A stretch of DNA of 64,000 nt from Bacillus sp. FJAT-18017 (GCF_001278805.1 NZ_CP012602.1:1704001-1768000); one strand, 5' to 3'; counted from the first letter of the stretch, positions 1 to 9,030 are shown. Translations and numbers: made by a program. Notes: generated from the sequence alone by a model not told the origin.

Positions 1-369
1 TCCGGATTCTCAAGCGACCTTAGGGATATCGAACTTGAAGCTGAAAAAGGTAACGACCGTGCCGAGCTAGCACTTGAAGTGTTTGCAAACAGAATCCATA
101 AGTACATCGGTTCTTATTCTGCCCGTATGTATGGGGTAGACGCAATCATCTTTACTGCTGGTATTGGTGAAAACAGTGCTTCCATCCGCGCGAGGGTTCT
201 TCGCGGACTCGAATTCATGGGTGTATATTGGGATCCTTCATTAAACGAAGTAAGAGGAGAAGAGGCATTTATCAACTATCCACACTCTCCAGTTAAGGTT
301 ATTATCATTCCGACAGATGAAGAAGTAATGATTGCCCGTGACGTATTGCGTCTAGGTAATATTCAATAG
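1..369 (+). CDS. ackA: Acetate kinase, C-terminal part (5' truncated by window edge)
   Basis: Acetate kinase makes ATP and acetate from acetyl phosphate in the cytoplasm, as the last step of overflow metabolism. The open frame starts before base 1. About 122 C-terminal residues are visible, including the family motif FTAGIGENS that closes the ASKHA-fold nucleotide site, followed by [13 protein letters not shown]. The end at [14 protein letters not shown] is typical for the family. An apparent GTG start near base 79 is internal, because the frame is open and homologous upstream of it. A terminator follows directly, so ackA ends its transcript here. Confidence 0.97.
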   Translation, partial: SGFSSDLRDIELEAEKGNDRAELALEVFANRIHKYIGSYSARMYGVDAIIFTAGIGENSASIRARVLRGLEFMGVYWDPSLNEVRGEEAFINYPHSPVKVIIIPTDEEVMIARDVLRLGNIQ

Positions 370-379
370 GAATATTAAG

Positions 380-414
380 AAGCTGCTCCAGGCGACTGGT
401 GCAGCTTTTTTTGC
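380..414 (+). terminator. Intrinsic terminator after ackA
   Basis: A near-perfect stem AGCTGCTCCA / TGGTGCAGCT (one mismatch) is followed by a run of T residues, 11 bases after the ackA stop. Confidence 0.85.
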
Positions 415-561
415 AGTTATAAATTGGCTACTGTGAATGTATTGTGTTTGTCTACCTCGAACTCCAGCCTGGCACGAATTCACGTATGCTTTTATTTCGA
501 TTTTCTCTATTTTCTGCCAGTTATGCTATACTGTTGAAAAGTCCATATGAGGGGGCTGGCT

Positions 562-1401
562 ATGGTACTGACAGATCGGGAAAAGAGTGTCCTTGCTGAG
601 ATAAAAGACTGGGAAAATCGTATGCAGGCCTATGAGCCGAACGATTTTCAAATTACGTATGAAAAATATTTGGAAGCTGGTTTTTCAATGCTTCCTAAAG
701 ATGTACAGACTAAGTTTTTTTCACTTGTTGATACTTGGATGTTTCATCTCCACGCGATGATATTAGGAGCACAATTCCAATTGGATGCTAAAGATCGAAT
801 CCTTGCTTCAGCTAGAGTATTCAATCATGATATCGAGAGAATTGAAGACTTGCGAAAACTGGACATTGACGAATTGAATTTTATCGCTCAACAGCAAATT
901 GCCCGGCACAGGCTGTATTCCTTCGCACAGGGAGGAATGTCAGGGACTGGAGGAAGTTTACTGCTTGGAATCGACATCCCCGCAATGGCTGTAATTAATC
1001 TTCGTGCTGTCCAGCTGCTATCTATGACATATGGAATAGAAGTAAATACCCCATTTGAAATGATGACTGCCTTGAAGGTGTTTCATACTGCAACACTGCC
1101 TCCAAGGCTTCAGGCTGAAAGCTGGGATTCGCTTAAACAGGACTTGAATAGTGAGGATGACCGCTATTTTTACCAGGGGAATGACAGATTGACAGATGCC
1201 TCATGGCTTGAACAGCCGATTCGTCAGCTTCTTAAGGCAATTGTAATAGCGGCTTTCAGAAAAAAACTGATACAGGGCCTTCCTATTGTCAGTATGGCGG
1301 TAGGGGCTGTTTCGAATTATCAATTGACCAGAAGAGTGACAGATTTTTCCCATAACTATTACCGGCTTCGGTACTTGATGAATAAGGAGGACATTTTATG
1401 A
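562..1401 (+). CDS. EcsC family protein
   Basis: The protein has about 279 residues and belongs to the EcsC family, named after the third gene of the B. subtilis ecs ABC-transporter operon. Its biochemical role is not established. The glycine-rich stretch GGMSGTGGSLLLGIDIP followed by a hydrophobic helix is the family hallmark. The ATG at 562 is preferred over 547 because GAGGGGG (549-555) is a ribosome binding site at the right distance for 562 and overlaps the upstream ATG. The stop overlaps the moaB start by four bases (ATGA), so the two genes are translationally coupled. That says they are co-expressed, not that EcsC works in molybdopterin synthesis. Confidence 0.85.
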   Translation: MVLTDREKSVLAEIKDWENRMQAYEPNDFQITYEKYLEAGFSMLPKDVQTKFFSLVDTWMFHLHAMILGAQFQLDAKDRILASARVFNHDIERIEDLRKLDIDELNFIAQQQIARHRLYSFAQGGMSGTGGSLLLGIDIPAMAVINLRAVQLLSMTYGIEVNTPFEMMTALKVFHTATLPPRLQAESWDSLKQDLNSEDDRYFYQGNDRLTDASWLEQPIRQLLKAIVIAAFRKKLIQGLPIVSMAVGAVSNYQLTRRVTDFSHNYYRLRYLMNKEDIL

Positions 1402-1913
1402 GTGTTAGTGAGCATAAAACAGAGGCTCCAAATACGGTTTCTTGCAAGATTATTACCGTTAGTGATACTAGGGATAAAGATACAGACAAAAGCGGGAAAT
1501 TAATGATTAGCCTTCTTGAATCTTCAGGGCATACCATTGCTGATTATGTAATTGTAAAAGATGAAGAAGAAGCAATAAAAGCGGAAGTACTTAATGGAGC
1601 CTCAGCTCCAGGAATTGATGTGATCCTGACTAATGGCGGTACAGGGATTGCGAAAAGAGATGTAACCATTGAGACGGTTTCGAAGCTATTCGAAAAAGAG
1701 ATTGCTGGGTTCGGAGAATTATTCAGAATGCTTAGTTACCAGGAAGACATTGGCTCAGCTGCGATTCTTTCTCGCGCAGCTGCCGGGGTCGTCAACAACC
1801 GAGCTGTTTTTTCAACGCCTGGTTCCACCGGGGCGGTAAGGCTGGCAATGGAAAAATTAATTTTGCCCGAAATTGGCCATGTCGTAAGGGAACTGAAAAA
1901 GGATTTAAAATAA
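1398..1913 (+). CDS. moaB: Molybdenum cofactor biosynthesis protein MoaB
   Basis: This is a MogA/MoaB-type protein of 171 residues that binds molybdopterin and catalyses or assists its adenylylation before metal insertion. The fold signature is the TNGGTGIAKRDVTIE segment (about residues 76-90) and the downstream STPGSTGAV loop (about 137-145), both matching the molybdopterin-binding site. The start is preceded by AAGGAGG. It overlaps the EcsC gene by four bases and is followed by a strong terminator. No other moa or moe gene is in the window. Confidence 0.93.
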   Translation: MSVSEHKTEAPNTVSCKIITVSDTRDKDTDKSGKLMISLLESSGHTIADYVIVKDEEEAIKAEVLNGASAPGIDVILTNGGTGIAKRDVTIETVSKLFEKEIAGFGELFRMLSYQEDIGSAAILSRAAAGVVNNRAVFSTPGSTGAVRLAMEKLILPEIGHVVRELKKDLK

Positions 1914-1925
1914 TGGAAAATAAAG

Positions 1926-1953
1926 AAAGCTCCCGACCAAGCGGGAGCTTTTT
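1926..1953 (+). terminator. Intrinsic terminator after moaB (works in both directions)
   Basis: A perfect 10-bp stem AAAGCTCCCG / CGGGAGCTTT with a 6-base loop, flanked by T on the right and by A on the left. It can end moaB and the convergent gene at 2049-2369. Confidence 0.9.
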
Positions 1954-2048
1954 ACCATTACAAGCTGATTGGAGCGTTTAAGAAACACCACATAATGGGC
2001 GGAATCCAAATAATAAATCAATTACGCCACACAGCTCAGCCATCACCA

Positions 2049-2369
2049 TTACGAGTGCATTTTATTTGTTTCTTCTAATGAATCGGCTGATCTGTACCAC
2101 AGCCATAAATCATTGATAATAGAGGCTAGCTCCGCAATCTCACTATTCAGCTCACAGGATTTAGTGAAGCTGCTTTCGTTTGAAAGAGCTGCTTGTTTTT
2201 CATTAATATGAAGCTCAAGCTCCTTAATCCGGTCAGGAATCGCACCGCGTATTTGTTCCCATGAGAAAAGAATTTTTTCTCGGATGTCCCTATCATATTG
2301 GCTAAAATCTTTTTCAAGGCGTGGTAAAGGTATACCAAGTCTTCTGTCATAACTGAAAAATTGTTCCAT
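2049..2369 (-). CDS. Uncharacterised small protein (106 aa)
   Basis: I do not recognise a named family. The product is soluble-looking, acidic and predicted helical, with an N-terminal LGIPLPRLEKDF segment and a central region rich in E, K, L and I that could form a coiled coil (about residues 40-80), ending in WLWYRS. A good ribosome binding site (GGAGGAAGAG) precedes the ATG. It lies downstream of the universal stress gene on the same strand with a 43-bp gap and could share its message. The competing frame at 2147-2350 lacks a comparable ribosome binding site. Confidence 0.65.
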   Translation of the reverse strand: MEQFFSYDRRLGIPLPRLEKDFSQYDRDIREKILFSWEQIRGAIPDRIKELELHINEKQAALSNESSFTKSCELNSEIAELASIINDLWLWYRSADSLEETNKMHS

Positions 2370-2412
2370 TCTCTTCCTCCAATCTATCCTTATAGATAAA
2401 AGTTTTATAATT

Positions 2413-2865
2413 CTACGTAAATTCCTTTTCTGTCCTCACAACAAGGACATCACATGGCGCGTGCAGAGTAATATTCTCCGAGACACTTCCAATCAGGAAA
2501 CGTTCTACCGAATTCATCCCAGTGGCGCCGCAGATAATAAGGTCAATATTATTGTTTCGGGCAATATCCTTTGGAATCCTTAACTTAGGAGAACCGAATT
2601 CAATGATATAGTCAACGTCAACAATACCGGCTAATCTAGCTTGCTGTTTATACATGTCCAATAATTCGTTGGCATTTTGTGCAGCTCTATCAACAAGTCC
2701 TTGGCCATATGCTTCAACTAGTGAGAATGTACGTGTGTCAATCACATGAACGAGGAGCAATCTCGCTTGATTTCTCGATGCTATCCCAATAGCTTTCTTA
2801 AAAGCCAGTTCCGCTGCCTTGGAGCCGTCAACCGCCACAAGAATTTTTTGATAATGGTTCGCCAT
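2413..2865 (-). CDS. Universal stress protein (UspA family)
   Basis: This is a single-domain UspA-type nucleotide-binding protein of about 150 residues. It starts with the family motif KILVAVDGS and has the ATP-binding signature ICGATGMNSVERFLIGSVS followed by the terminal strand CDVLVVR. Family members respond to stress and growth arrest by an incompletely known mechanism. The start at 2865 (MANHYQ) is chosen because GGGGGA lies six bases upstream. Longer in-frame starts at 2901 and 2871 would leave that site inside or touching the start codon. A minus-strand box TATAAT about 75 bp upstream may be its -10 element. Confidence 0.9.
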   Translation of the reverse strand: MANHYQKILVAVDGSKAAELAFKKAIGIASRNQARLLLVHVIDTRTFSLVEAYGQGLVDRAAQNANELLDMYKQQARLAGIVDVDYIIEFGSPKLRIPKDIARNNNIDLIICGATGMNSVERFLIGSVSENITLHAPCDVLVVRTEKEFT

Positions 2866-2939
2866 GGACATTCCCCCAAATTGAGAGTAGCAAACATACA
2901 TAATTCCGAAGTGACGAGATGCATGTTTATATAAATCAA

Positions 2940-2945
2940 ATTATA
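2940..2945 (-). promoter_or_regulatory. Possible -10 box for the universal stress gene
   Basis: On the minus strand the sequence reads TGTATAAT, an extended -10 of sigma-A type, upstream of the stress gene. I see no convincing -35 box. Confidence 0.35.
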
Positions 2946-3038
2946 CATAAAAAACAGTGCATATGTGTTGGGAAATTCGAAAAAATAAAGAGGTAATCTA
3001 ATCATATGGACGAAAAGAACAATTGGAGGAAACTTCTA

Positions 3039-3200
3039 ATGAAGGATGAGAACCAGAATGAGCGCAGCCGTTTTACTTTTGAGAAAAAAGGTCTAGAGGA
3101 AGTCAGCACCCAGATCATGGATTCCTACAACAGCGGATTTATGGGGGAGCAGGAAGCAAAGGCAAGGACCCAGGAAAATCTCCAATCTAAAGGAGAATAA
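3039..3200 (+). CDS. Small uncharacterised protein (53 aa)
   Basis: A very polar peptide that opens MKDENQNERSRFTFEKKG and contains IMDSYNSGFMGEQEAKART. I recognise no family. The ATG at 3039 has TTGGAGGA nine bases upstream and is preferred to the in-frame ATG at 3006, which has no ribosome binding site. A terminator follows within a few bases, which supports this as a real single-gene transcript. Composition fits the small spore-associated or stress peptides common in Bacillaceae, but that is only a guess. Confidence 0.6.
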   Translation: MKDENQNERSRFTFEKKGLEEVSTQIMDSYNSGFMGEQEAKARTQENLQSKGE

Positions 3201-3204
3201 CAAA

Positions 3205-3230
3205 AAAGCTGCCGAGGCAGCTTTTTTTAT
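3205..3230 (+). terminator. Intrinsic terminator after the 53-aa gene
   Basis: Stem AAGCTGCC / GGCAGCTT with loop GA, followed by seven T residues. Confidence 0.85.
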
Positions 3231-3309
3231 GTGCAGGTAAGTCCGTCTGGTTATCCTCCGCTCCGCCGCCTTGGTTTTTATTTCAGACAAATTTTGAGTT
3301 TAAACTGGT

Positions 3310-3345
3310 CGGGTTATAGACGAAAAACTATGCCCGGTTTTTTTG
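3310..3345 (+). terminator. Stand-alone intrinsic terminator-like hairpin
   Basis: Stem CGGGTTATAG / CTATGCCCG (one bulge) followed by GTTTTTTT, in the gap between two small genes and upstream of the tyrosine-rich gene. No gene ends immediately before it, so it either backs up the terminator at 3205 or ends a short leader. Confidence 0.6.
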
Positions 3346-3428
3346 CCAGTCAGGGCGGATACCCAATACCATCTTGTGTCCTTTGCATATCCTTTAGTGT
3401 ACCCAGAAATAAATGAGGAGGAAATGAG

Positions 3429-3698
3429 TTGAATAATGACTATCAATTAATGACTGCGCAGCCCCAGGCATTTGGTGTCCATGGCCAAATTGATATGAAT
3501 GATATGCGCCAGCCTTGGGGTTTTGGACGTTGGGGTAGGCGTCGATGGGGATTTGGGTTTGGAGGACCATTCCTTGGTGGTTTCCTTGGCGGACTTGCGG
3601 CAGGTGCCCTGATTGGACCTGGATATGGCTATCCTTATCCGTATTACCCATACCCTTATTACCCATACCCTTATTACGGATATCCTTACTATTGGTAA
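3429..3698 (+). CDS. Gly/Tyr/Pro-rich low-complexity protein (89 aa)
   Basis: TTG start with GAGGAGG seven bases upstream. The N-terminal third is ordinary (MNNDYQLMTAQPQAFGVHGQ). Then comes a W/G/R-rich stretch (PWGFGRWGRRRWGFGFGG), a short hydrophobic glycine-rich segment GGFLGGLAAGALIG, and a C-terminus made of repeated YPYPYY units ending YYGYPYYW. This layout resembles small tyrosine-rich proteins of the Bacillus spore coat or envelope, where tyrosines can be cross-linked, but no specific family is recognised. Its own terminator follows. Confidence 0.75.
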   Translation: MNNDYQLMTAQPQAFGVHGQIDMNDMRQPWGFGRWGRRRWGFGFGGPFLGGFLGGLAAGALIGPGYGYPYPYYPYPYYPYPYYGYPYYW

Positions 3699-3710
3699 AA
3701 ATTTTATCCG

Positions 3711-3746
3711 CGGAGTGCCTGGCTGGCAGCAGGCACTCCGTTTGTT
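3711..3746 (+). terminator. Terminator after the Gly/Tyr-rich gene
   Basis: Stem CGGAGTGCCT / AGGCACTCCG, perfect over 10 bp, followed by the imperfect T tract TTTGTTTG. Confidence 0.75.
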
Positions 3747-3840
3747 TGCTTCAGTATAAAATTTCCCTGCGATAGCTTCTTTTGTTAAAATAAAAGGGAT
3801 TGCAGTGCTTGTCAATGAAAATGACGTAGGAGGCAATGGG

Positions 3841-4965
3841 ATGAAAATTGGAGTACCAGCAGAAATAAAAAACAATGAAAACAGAGTTGCGATGACACCG
3901 GCGGGAGTTGTCAACCTGCTAAAGTTCGGCCACGAAGTTTATATAGAATCAGGTGCAGGCCTGGGTTCTGGCTTTACTGATGAGGATTACCTGTCTGCTG
4001 GGGCACAAATTGTTCCAACAGCCGGAGAAGCATGGGAAAAGGAAATGGTTATGAAGGTTAAGGAGCCGCTTCCTGAAGAATACAAATATTTTTATGAAGG
4101 CTTAATCTTGTTTACATATTTACATTTAGCTCCGGAACCAGAATTGACGAAAGCGTTAATTGAAAGCAAGGTAGTCGGCATTGCGTATGAAACTGTCCAG
4201 CTGCCAAATGGAGCCTTGCCGCTTCTGACCCCAATGAGTGAAGTAGCTGGGAGGATGGCGGCACAAATAGGGGCTCAATTTCTGGAAAAATTCCATGGAG
4301 GACGGGGGATCCTGCTTTCTGGTGTCCCTGGAGTTCAAAGAGGCACTGTTTCAATTATTGGCGGAGGGGTTGCCGGTACAAATGCAGCGAAAATGGCCAT
4401 CGGGCTTGGCGCCAAAGTTACTATCATCGACCTTAATCCTGATCGTCTACGCCAATTGGATGACATTTTTGGTTCGGAAATTACCACCCTCATGTCCAAT
4501 CCGCTTAATATAGCCGAAGCTGTTAAAGAATCCGATTTGGTGATTGGTGCTGTACTGATACCAGGTGCGAAGGCGCCAAAGCTTGTCACTGAAGAAATGA
4601 TTAAGTCCATGAGGCCGGGAAGTGTCGTCGTCGATATCGCTATCGACCAGGGCGGCATTTTTGAAACAACCGACAGAATCACTACTCATGATAACCCAAC
4701 ATATATCAAGCACGAGGTTGTCCATTATGCAGTCGCAAACATGCCAGGTGCAGTACCGAGAACCTCGACAATTGCTTTAACAAACGTGACTGTCCCATAC
4801 GCACTTCAAATTGCCAATAAAGGCTTCAAGCAGGCATGCCTTGATAATGAAGCTTTGCTTAAGGGGATCAATACGCTGAATGGATTCGTTACTTATGAGG
4901 CTGTTGCTGAAGCGCACGGATTAGAATTCAAAAATACAAGAAGCCTTCTTGAACAACTTAAATAA
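3841..4965 (+). CDS. ald: Alanine dehydrogenase
   Basis: NAD-dependent L-alanine dehydrogenase of 374 residues, which interconverts alanine and pyruvate plus ammonia. In Bacillus it supports alanine use and sporulation. It opens [20 protein letters not shown]. Lysine in MKVKEPLP and histidine in [11 protein letters not shown] are the substrate-binding and catalytic residues. The dinucleotide-binding loop is [13 protein letters not shown], and the catalytic aspartate lies in [10 protein letters not shown]. The ATG at 3841 follows GTAGGAGG; the longer in-frame start at 3805 has no family support. The gene stands alone with its own terminator. Confidence 0.97.
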   Translation: MKIGVPAEIKNNENRVAMTPAGVVNLLKFGHEVYIESGAGLGSGFTDEDYLSAGAQIVPTAGEAWEKEMVMKVKEPLPEEYKYFYEGLILFTYLHLAPEPELTKALIESKVVGIAYETVQLPNGALPLLTPMSEVAGRMAAQIGAQFLEKFHGGRGILLSGVPGVQRGTVSIIGGGVAGTNAAKMAIGLGAKVTIIDLNPDRLRQLDDIFGSEITTLMSNPLNIAEAVKESDLVIGAVLIPGAKAPKLVTEEMIKSMRPGSVVVDIAIDQGGIFETTDRITTHDNPTYIKHEVVHYAVANMPGAVPRTSTIALTNVTVPYALQIANKGFKQACLDNEALLKGINTLNGFVTYEAVAEAHGLEFKNTRSLLEQLK

Positions 4966-4971
4966 AAGAGA

Positions 4972-5014
4972 AAGCAGGATGCCGGCTAATTAAGCCGACA
5001 TCCTGCTTTTTTAC
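4972..5014 (+). terminator. Bidirectional terminator between ald and the convergent peptidase gene
   Basis: Long stem AAGCAGGATGCCGGCT / AGCCGACATCCTGCTT with one mismatch, then a T run. The A-rich left flank also serves the opposite strand. Confidence 0.9.
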
Positions 5015-5026
5015 TTTCTCTGATTG

Positions 5027-6130
5027 TTACTTTATTATCTGTAATTCTTTTGGGAATTTCGTTAATATTTCAACGCCGTTTGCTGTTACATAAACATCGT
5101 CTTCAATCCTGACTCCTGCCAATTCAGAAACATAGATGCCTGGTTCAATTGTAAATACCATGCCTTCTTCAATTAAAAGAGGATTAGTTGCTGTCAGGGA
5201 AGGATATTCATGAATGCTGATTCCAAGCCCGTGTCCTAGGCGATGCGGAAAGAATTCACCATAACCCGCATCGGCAATTACGTTCCTGGCAGCAAGGTCC
5301 ACCTCGGAACATGGTGCACCAGGACGTGAAGCCTTAATGGCAGCCAGGTTTGCTTTTAGAACAGTATCGTAGATTTCCTTTTGCTTGTCGTTTATATCTC
5401 CATAGGCAACTGTCCTAGTAATATCTGAGCAGTAGTGGTCTACCACCACCCCGAGGTCAAAAAGGACGAGGTCCCCTTTCTGGATTTTGGTTTGGCCCGG
5501 ATTACCGTGTGGGGATGCGCCGTTTTTACCTGTAAGGACCATGGTGCTAAAGGACATTTGACTAACGCCCTTTTTCTTTAATTCATATTCAATCGCGGCT
5601 AGCACTTCAAGCTCGGTTTTTCCCTCGCGTATTTCGCTGCTGCCAACTTCGATTGCATAATCGGCCAGGGAGCACGCTTCGCGAAGCGACTTCATTTCGC
5701 GTTCGTCCTTTACAAGCCTGAGTGTTCTCATTCTTTCTTCAGCGGAAAGAATATCGGAGGCATCCGGGAAAAGGCGTTGGATTTCTTCGTATCGTTCCAC
5801 ATTCATATGCTCTTTTTCAATTGCAACCTTGCGAATTGAGGCGGAAGTCCGGGCGGCAATTGCCTTATTTATCATTGCCCAAGGATTATCTGTATCGGTG
5901 AAGCCGATAATTTCATTTTCCCAGCCTGAATTCCTGGCATCGTTTTTTTCCATGGCAGGGCAAACGAGGAAAGGCTCGTTCTCCTGGAATACAGCAAGTG
6001 CCAATAATCGTTCGTGTGGATCGGTATAATATCCCGACAAATAAAAGACGTTATCAGGAGATGTTAAAAAACAAACATCAATTCCTTGCTCCTTCATCCA
6101 TAAAGAAAGTTTTTCTAATCTCTGGTTCAT
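5027..6130 (-). CDS. M24-family Xaa-Pro aminopeptidase/dipeptidase
   Basis: A 367-residue metallopeptidase that removes N-terminal residues before proline, or splits X-Pro dipeptides. An N-terminal creatinase-like domain (about residues 1-125) precedes the pita-bread catalytic domain. The expected two-metal ligands are visible: D in FDLGVVVDHYCSD (two aspartates), H in HRLGHGLGISIHE, E in FTIEPGIY and E in GVRIEDDVYV. Start 6130 (MNQRLEKL) follows TGGAGG; the upstream in-frame ATG at 6148 overlaps that site. Substrate specificity (PepQ, YpdF or PapA type) cannot be fixed from sequence alone. Confidence 0.9.
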   Translation of the reverse strand: MNQRLEKLSLWMKEQGIDVCFLTSPDNVFYLSGYYTDPHERLLALAVFQENEPFLVCPAMEKNDARNSGWENEIIGFTDTDNPWAMINKAIAARTSASIRKVAIEKEHMNVERYEEIQRLFPDASDILSAEERMRTLRLVKDEREMKSLREACSLADYAIEVGSSEIREGKTELEVLAAIEYELKKKGVSQMSFSTMVLTGKNGASPHGNPGQTKIQKGDLVLFDLGVVVDHYCSDITRTVAYGDINDKQKEIYDTVLKANLAAIKASRPGAPCSEVDLAARNVIADAGYGEFFPHRLGHGLGISIHEYPSLTATNPLLIEEGMVFTIEPGIYVSELAGVRIEDDVYVTANGVEILTKFPKELQIIK

Positions 6131-6296
6131 TACGAAACCTCCAGTCAATTTCTATGTATACCATCCTATTATACCAATTTTTCTAAATGATATTGGGTTA
6201 TAGCTGCCTAAAATTAAGGGTATAAGGAAATGGCAGCAGGAAATAGCCAAAAGGAATGGAAAAATATAAGTAAACAAGGAGAAAGGGGATTATAAA

Positions 6297-6977
6297 ATGA
6301 AAGTTTCATATCATGGCCATTCAGTAGTTAAAATAGTAACCGGGGGCAAGACCATCCTGATTGACCCGTTCATCAGTTACAATAGTCTGACGGATTTGAA
6401 GGCAAATGAGGAAAAACCAGATGTTATTATTCTGTCACATGGGCATAACGATCATGTTGGCGATACCGTCAGCCTCGCAAAAAAGAATGATTCCCTCGTA
6501 ATCGCAAATCACGAGCTGGCAACCTACCTAGGATGGAAGGGAGTAAAAACCCATGGAATGCATATCGGCGGCTCTTACCAATTTGACTTTGGAAAGGTAA
6601 AGCTTACCCAGGCTTTTCATGGTTCGAGTTATGAAACAGAGGATAAGCAGTTGGTTTATTGCGGAATGCCAGCCGGCATTTTGGTGATGGCTGAAGGAAA
6701 GACCCTTTACCATGCAGGGGATACTGGATTATTCTCGGATATGAAATTAATAGGCGACAGGCACCCTATTGACTTGGCTTTTCTGCCCATCGGAGACAAC
6801 TTCACAATGGGACCGGAAGATGCGGCCTATGCGGCTGAGCTGTTGAATGCAAAACTAGTTGTACCGATGCACTACAATACTTTCCCGCCAATTAAGCAGG
6901 ATCCGCATGCTTTTGTAGATTTGCTTGAGGGGAAAAATGGGAGGGTAATGGAACCGGGTGATTCGCTGGAATTGTAA
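6297..6977 (+). CDS. ytkL: Metal-dependent hydrolase, YtkL/UPF0173 family
   Basis: A 226-residue metallo-beta-lactamase-fold protein of the UPF0173 group. The metal-binding motif is [10 protein letters not shown] (about residues 48-57), further ligands are in YHAGDTG, and a terminal MHYNTFPPI histidine completes the site. The physiological substrate is unknown. The ribosome binding site GAGAAAGGGG precedes the ATG. The gene is single, with the 52-bp repeat array beginning 63 bp downstream. Confidence 0.92.
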   Translation: MKVSYHGHSVVKIVTGGKTILIDPFISYNSLTDLKANEEKPDVIILSHGHNDHVGDTVSLAKKNDSLVIANHELATYLGWKGVKTHGMHIGGSYQFDFGKVKLTQAFHGSSYETEDKQLVYCGMPAGILVMAEGKTLYHAGDTGLFSDMKLIGDRHPIDLAFLPIGDNFTMGPEDAAYAAELLNAKLVVPMHYNTFPPIKQDPHAFVDLLEGKNGRVMEPGDSLEL

Positions 6978-7039
6978 GGTCAACCTGCAGGGAACCAACT
7001 ATAAATCTTCTTCTAGTTTCTGTAGACATTCAAGTTTTA

Positions 7040-7215
7040 CCTGTATTGGCAACATTTTGTGATTGGAAAATACGCGAAATGTAACCAATAGGCCGCATTG
7101 ACAACGTTTCAGGTTTAGAAAACATGCAAAATGTAACCAATAAGCCGTATTGGGAACGTTTTGGGTTACAGAGACATACGAAATGTAACCAATAGAACGA
7201 TTGATAAGGTTTCAT
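7040..7215. repeat. 52-bp-period array A (three units plus a partial)
   Basis: Units start at 7040, 7092, 7144 and 7196 (partial), exactly 52 bp apart. Each unit has a left half-site ATTGNNAACRTTTY and a right half-site AAATGTAACCAATA that is its approximate inverse complement, separated by about 20 variable bases. The half-sites are the same as in array B at 38281-38436. The array fills the gap between ytkL and the next gene and carries no supported coding frame. Confidence 0.9.
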
Positions 7216-7296
7216 CCTCAATCAATGGAAAGCCCGTCTTATTTGCTTCGCTATAGCATAATAATGGAACTAGCATAGTGAAGTGGAGGAATCGGA

Positions 7297-7539
7297 ATGA
7301 AGAAAAATCGTTTGCTTATCTGTTTGCTTTTAGCGGTGTTGATGATTTATTATGCGGGTCCCCGGCTGTCGCTTGATTTTTCCAGTGAGGCAGGCGCGTT
7401 TACCGCTGCCTGGTCAACTGCTGCGCTGCTAGTCATCAGCGGGAATATGGCAGGACTTGTAAGAAAGAGCAAGAAACAAGATAAAGGGGCATTGCAAACA
7501 AGCAGGAAAAGAATTCAAGCCCGGGGCAAAAGTCTTTAG
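7297..7539 (+). CDS. Small uncharacterised membrane protein (80 aa)
   Basis: Two hydrophobic segments (about residues 5-20, LLICLLLAVLMIYYAG, and 38-55, TAALLVISGNMAGLV) flank a short linker, and a strongly basic tail follows (RKSKKQ...SRKRIQARGK). The ATG has GTGGAGG eight bases upstream. I recognise no family. It sits upstream of ytoI on the same strand with a 109-bp gap, so it may have its own transcript. Confidence 0.6.
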   Translation: MKKNRLLICLLLAVLMIYYAGPRLSLDFSSEAGAFTAAWSTAALLVISGNMAGLVRKSKKQDKGALQTSRKRIQARGKSL

Positions 7540-7648
7540 CTTGTGTTTTTTCGGCTATCCTTCATTGAATCGGGAAATTATTAACCTTATAATAAATAAT
7601 AGGAAAACCCGCAATGGATAGCGGAAACAAAAGCAAAGGGTGAAGGTC

Positions 7649-8968
7649 TTGGCAACTAAGCACGAACAAATCCTGCATTATATAGACGAGCTCCCTATCG
7701 GAGAAAAAATTTCAGTGCGCCAAATCGCCAAGGCGATGAATGTGAGTGAAGGAACCGCATACAGGGCGATAAAAGATGCGGAAAACAAAGGATATGTCAG
7801 TACGATTGAACGGGTCGGCACAATCAGGATTGAACGGAAGAAAAAAGAAAATATTGAGAAACTGACTTATGCAGAAATCGTCAACATAGTCGAAGGACAA
7901 GTTTTAGGAGGGCGCGCCGGCCTGCACAAAACATTGAATAAATTCGTCATCGGCGCAATGCAGCTTGAAGCGATGATGCGTTATACAGGAGCGGGAAATT
8001 TATTGATTGTCGGTAACAGAATCAAGGCCCATGAGCATGCGTTAAAAGCAGGAGCAGCAGTGCTTGTTACTGGTGGTTTCGATACCGAAGAGCATGTTAA
8101 GCGCCTGGCGGACAAGCTGCAGATGCCGGTCATTTCCACAAGCTATGATACATTTACGGTTGCGACGATGATTAATAGGGCGATTTATGATCAGTTGATT
8201 AAAAAGGAAATCACCCTTGTCGAGGATATTCTGACACCGTTGGCGGAAACCGTCTATTTACGAACAACCGACAGGGCAAGCCAATGGCATATGTTTAACA
8301 GGGAAACCAAACATGGGCGTTATCCCGTCGTGGACCAAAGCATGAAAATCCAGGGAATGGTTACTGCAAAGGACGTCATAGGCCATGATCCTGATACACT
8401 GATTGAAAAAGTGATGACTAAGAACCCGATGACGGTCAGCGGCAAGACCAGTGTAGCATCAGCGTCCCATATGATGGTATGGGAAGGTATTGAACTTCTT
8501 CCTGTCGTCGATGATTCCAACCGGCTTGAGGGAATCATTAGCCGGCAAGATGTCTTAAAAGCTCTGCAAATGATTCAACGCCAACCGCAGGTGGGAGAAA
8601 CATTAGATGATATTGTCACGAATCAGATGACCCTTTCCACAGGCAAAACAAAAGGGGATGACTTTTACCAGATAGAGGTAAGCCCGCAGATGACAAATCA
8701 TCTCGGAACAATTTCCTATGGAGTATTCACTACGATTGTTACAGAAGCAGCAAGCAGGGTATTAAGAGGATACAAAAAAGGTGACCTTGTTGTTGAGAAT
8801 ATGACAATCTACTTTTTAAAGCCCGTGCAAATTGAAAGCAGCCTTGAAATATATCCGAAAGTTCTTGAAGTAGGAAGGAAATTCGGGAAGGTGGACATCG
8901 AGGTATTCAATGAAGGGGTCCTTGTCGGAAAAGCAATGATGATGTGCCAGCTTATAGACAGGCATTAA
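7649..8968 (+). CDS. ytoI: YtoI: HTH, DRTGG, tandem CBS and thioesterase-like domains
   Basis: A 439-residue four-part protein. Residues about 1-65 form a winged helix (SVRQIAKAMNVSEGTAYRAI). A DRTGG domain follows (about 75-185), then a CBS pair (about 190-310, typical for adenine-nucleotide ligand binding), and a hot-dog thioesterase-type C-terminus (about 330-435). This arrangement is found in B. subtilis YtoI, whose ligand and target are not known. The TTG at 7649 is chosen because AAAGGGTG is seven bases upstream and the protein then begins MATKHEQI. The neighbouring order ytoI-ytpI-nrnA is conserved, although here ytpI is on the opposite strand. Confidence 0.9.
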   Translation: MATKHEQILHYIDELPIGEKISVRQIAKAMNVSEGTAYRAIKDAENKGYVSTIERVGTIRIERKKKENIEKLTYAEIVNIVEGQVLGGRAGLHKTLNKFVIGAMQLEAMMRYTGAGNLLIVGNRIKAHEHALKAGAAVLVTGGFDTEEHVKRLADKLQMPVISTSYDTFTVATMINRAIYDQLIKKEITLVEDILTPLAETVYLRTTDRASQWHMFNRETKHGRYPVVDQSMKIQGMVTAKDVIGHDPDTLIEKVMTKNPMTVSGKTSVASASHMMVWEGIELLPVVDDSNRLEGIISRQDVLKALQMIQRQPQVGETLDDIVTNQMTLSTGKTKGDDFYQIEVSPQMTNHLGTISYGVFTTIVTEAASRVLRGYKKGDLVVENMTIYFLKPVQIESSLEIYPKVLEVGRKFGKVDIEVFNEGVLVGKAMMMCQLIDRH

Positions 8969-8998
8969 GATCCAAAAGCGTTTAGCACGACAAAAACT

Positions 8999-9030
8999 GA
9001 AAAATGCGCCAGCAGGCGCATTTTTCAAGT
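8999..9030. terminator. Bidirectional terminator between ytoI and ytpI
   Basis: Perfect stem GAAAAATGCGCC / GGCGCATTTTTC with loop AGCA. A and T flanks allow it to serve both convergent genes. Confidence 0.85.
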
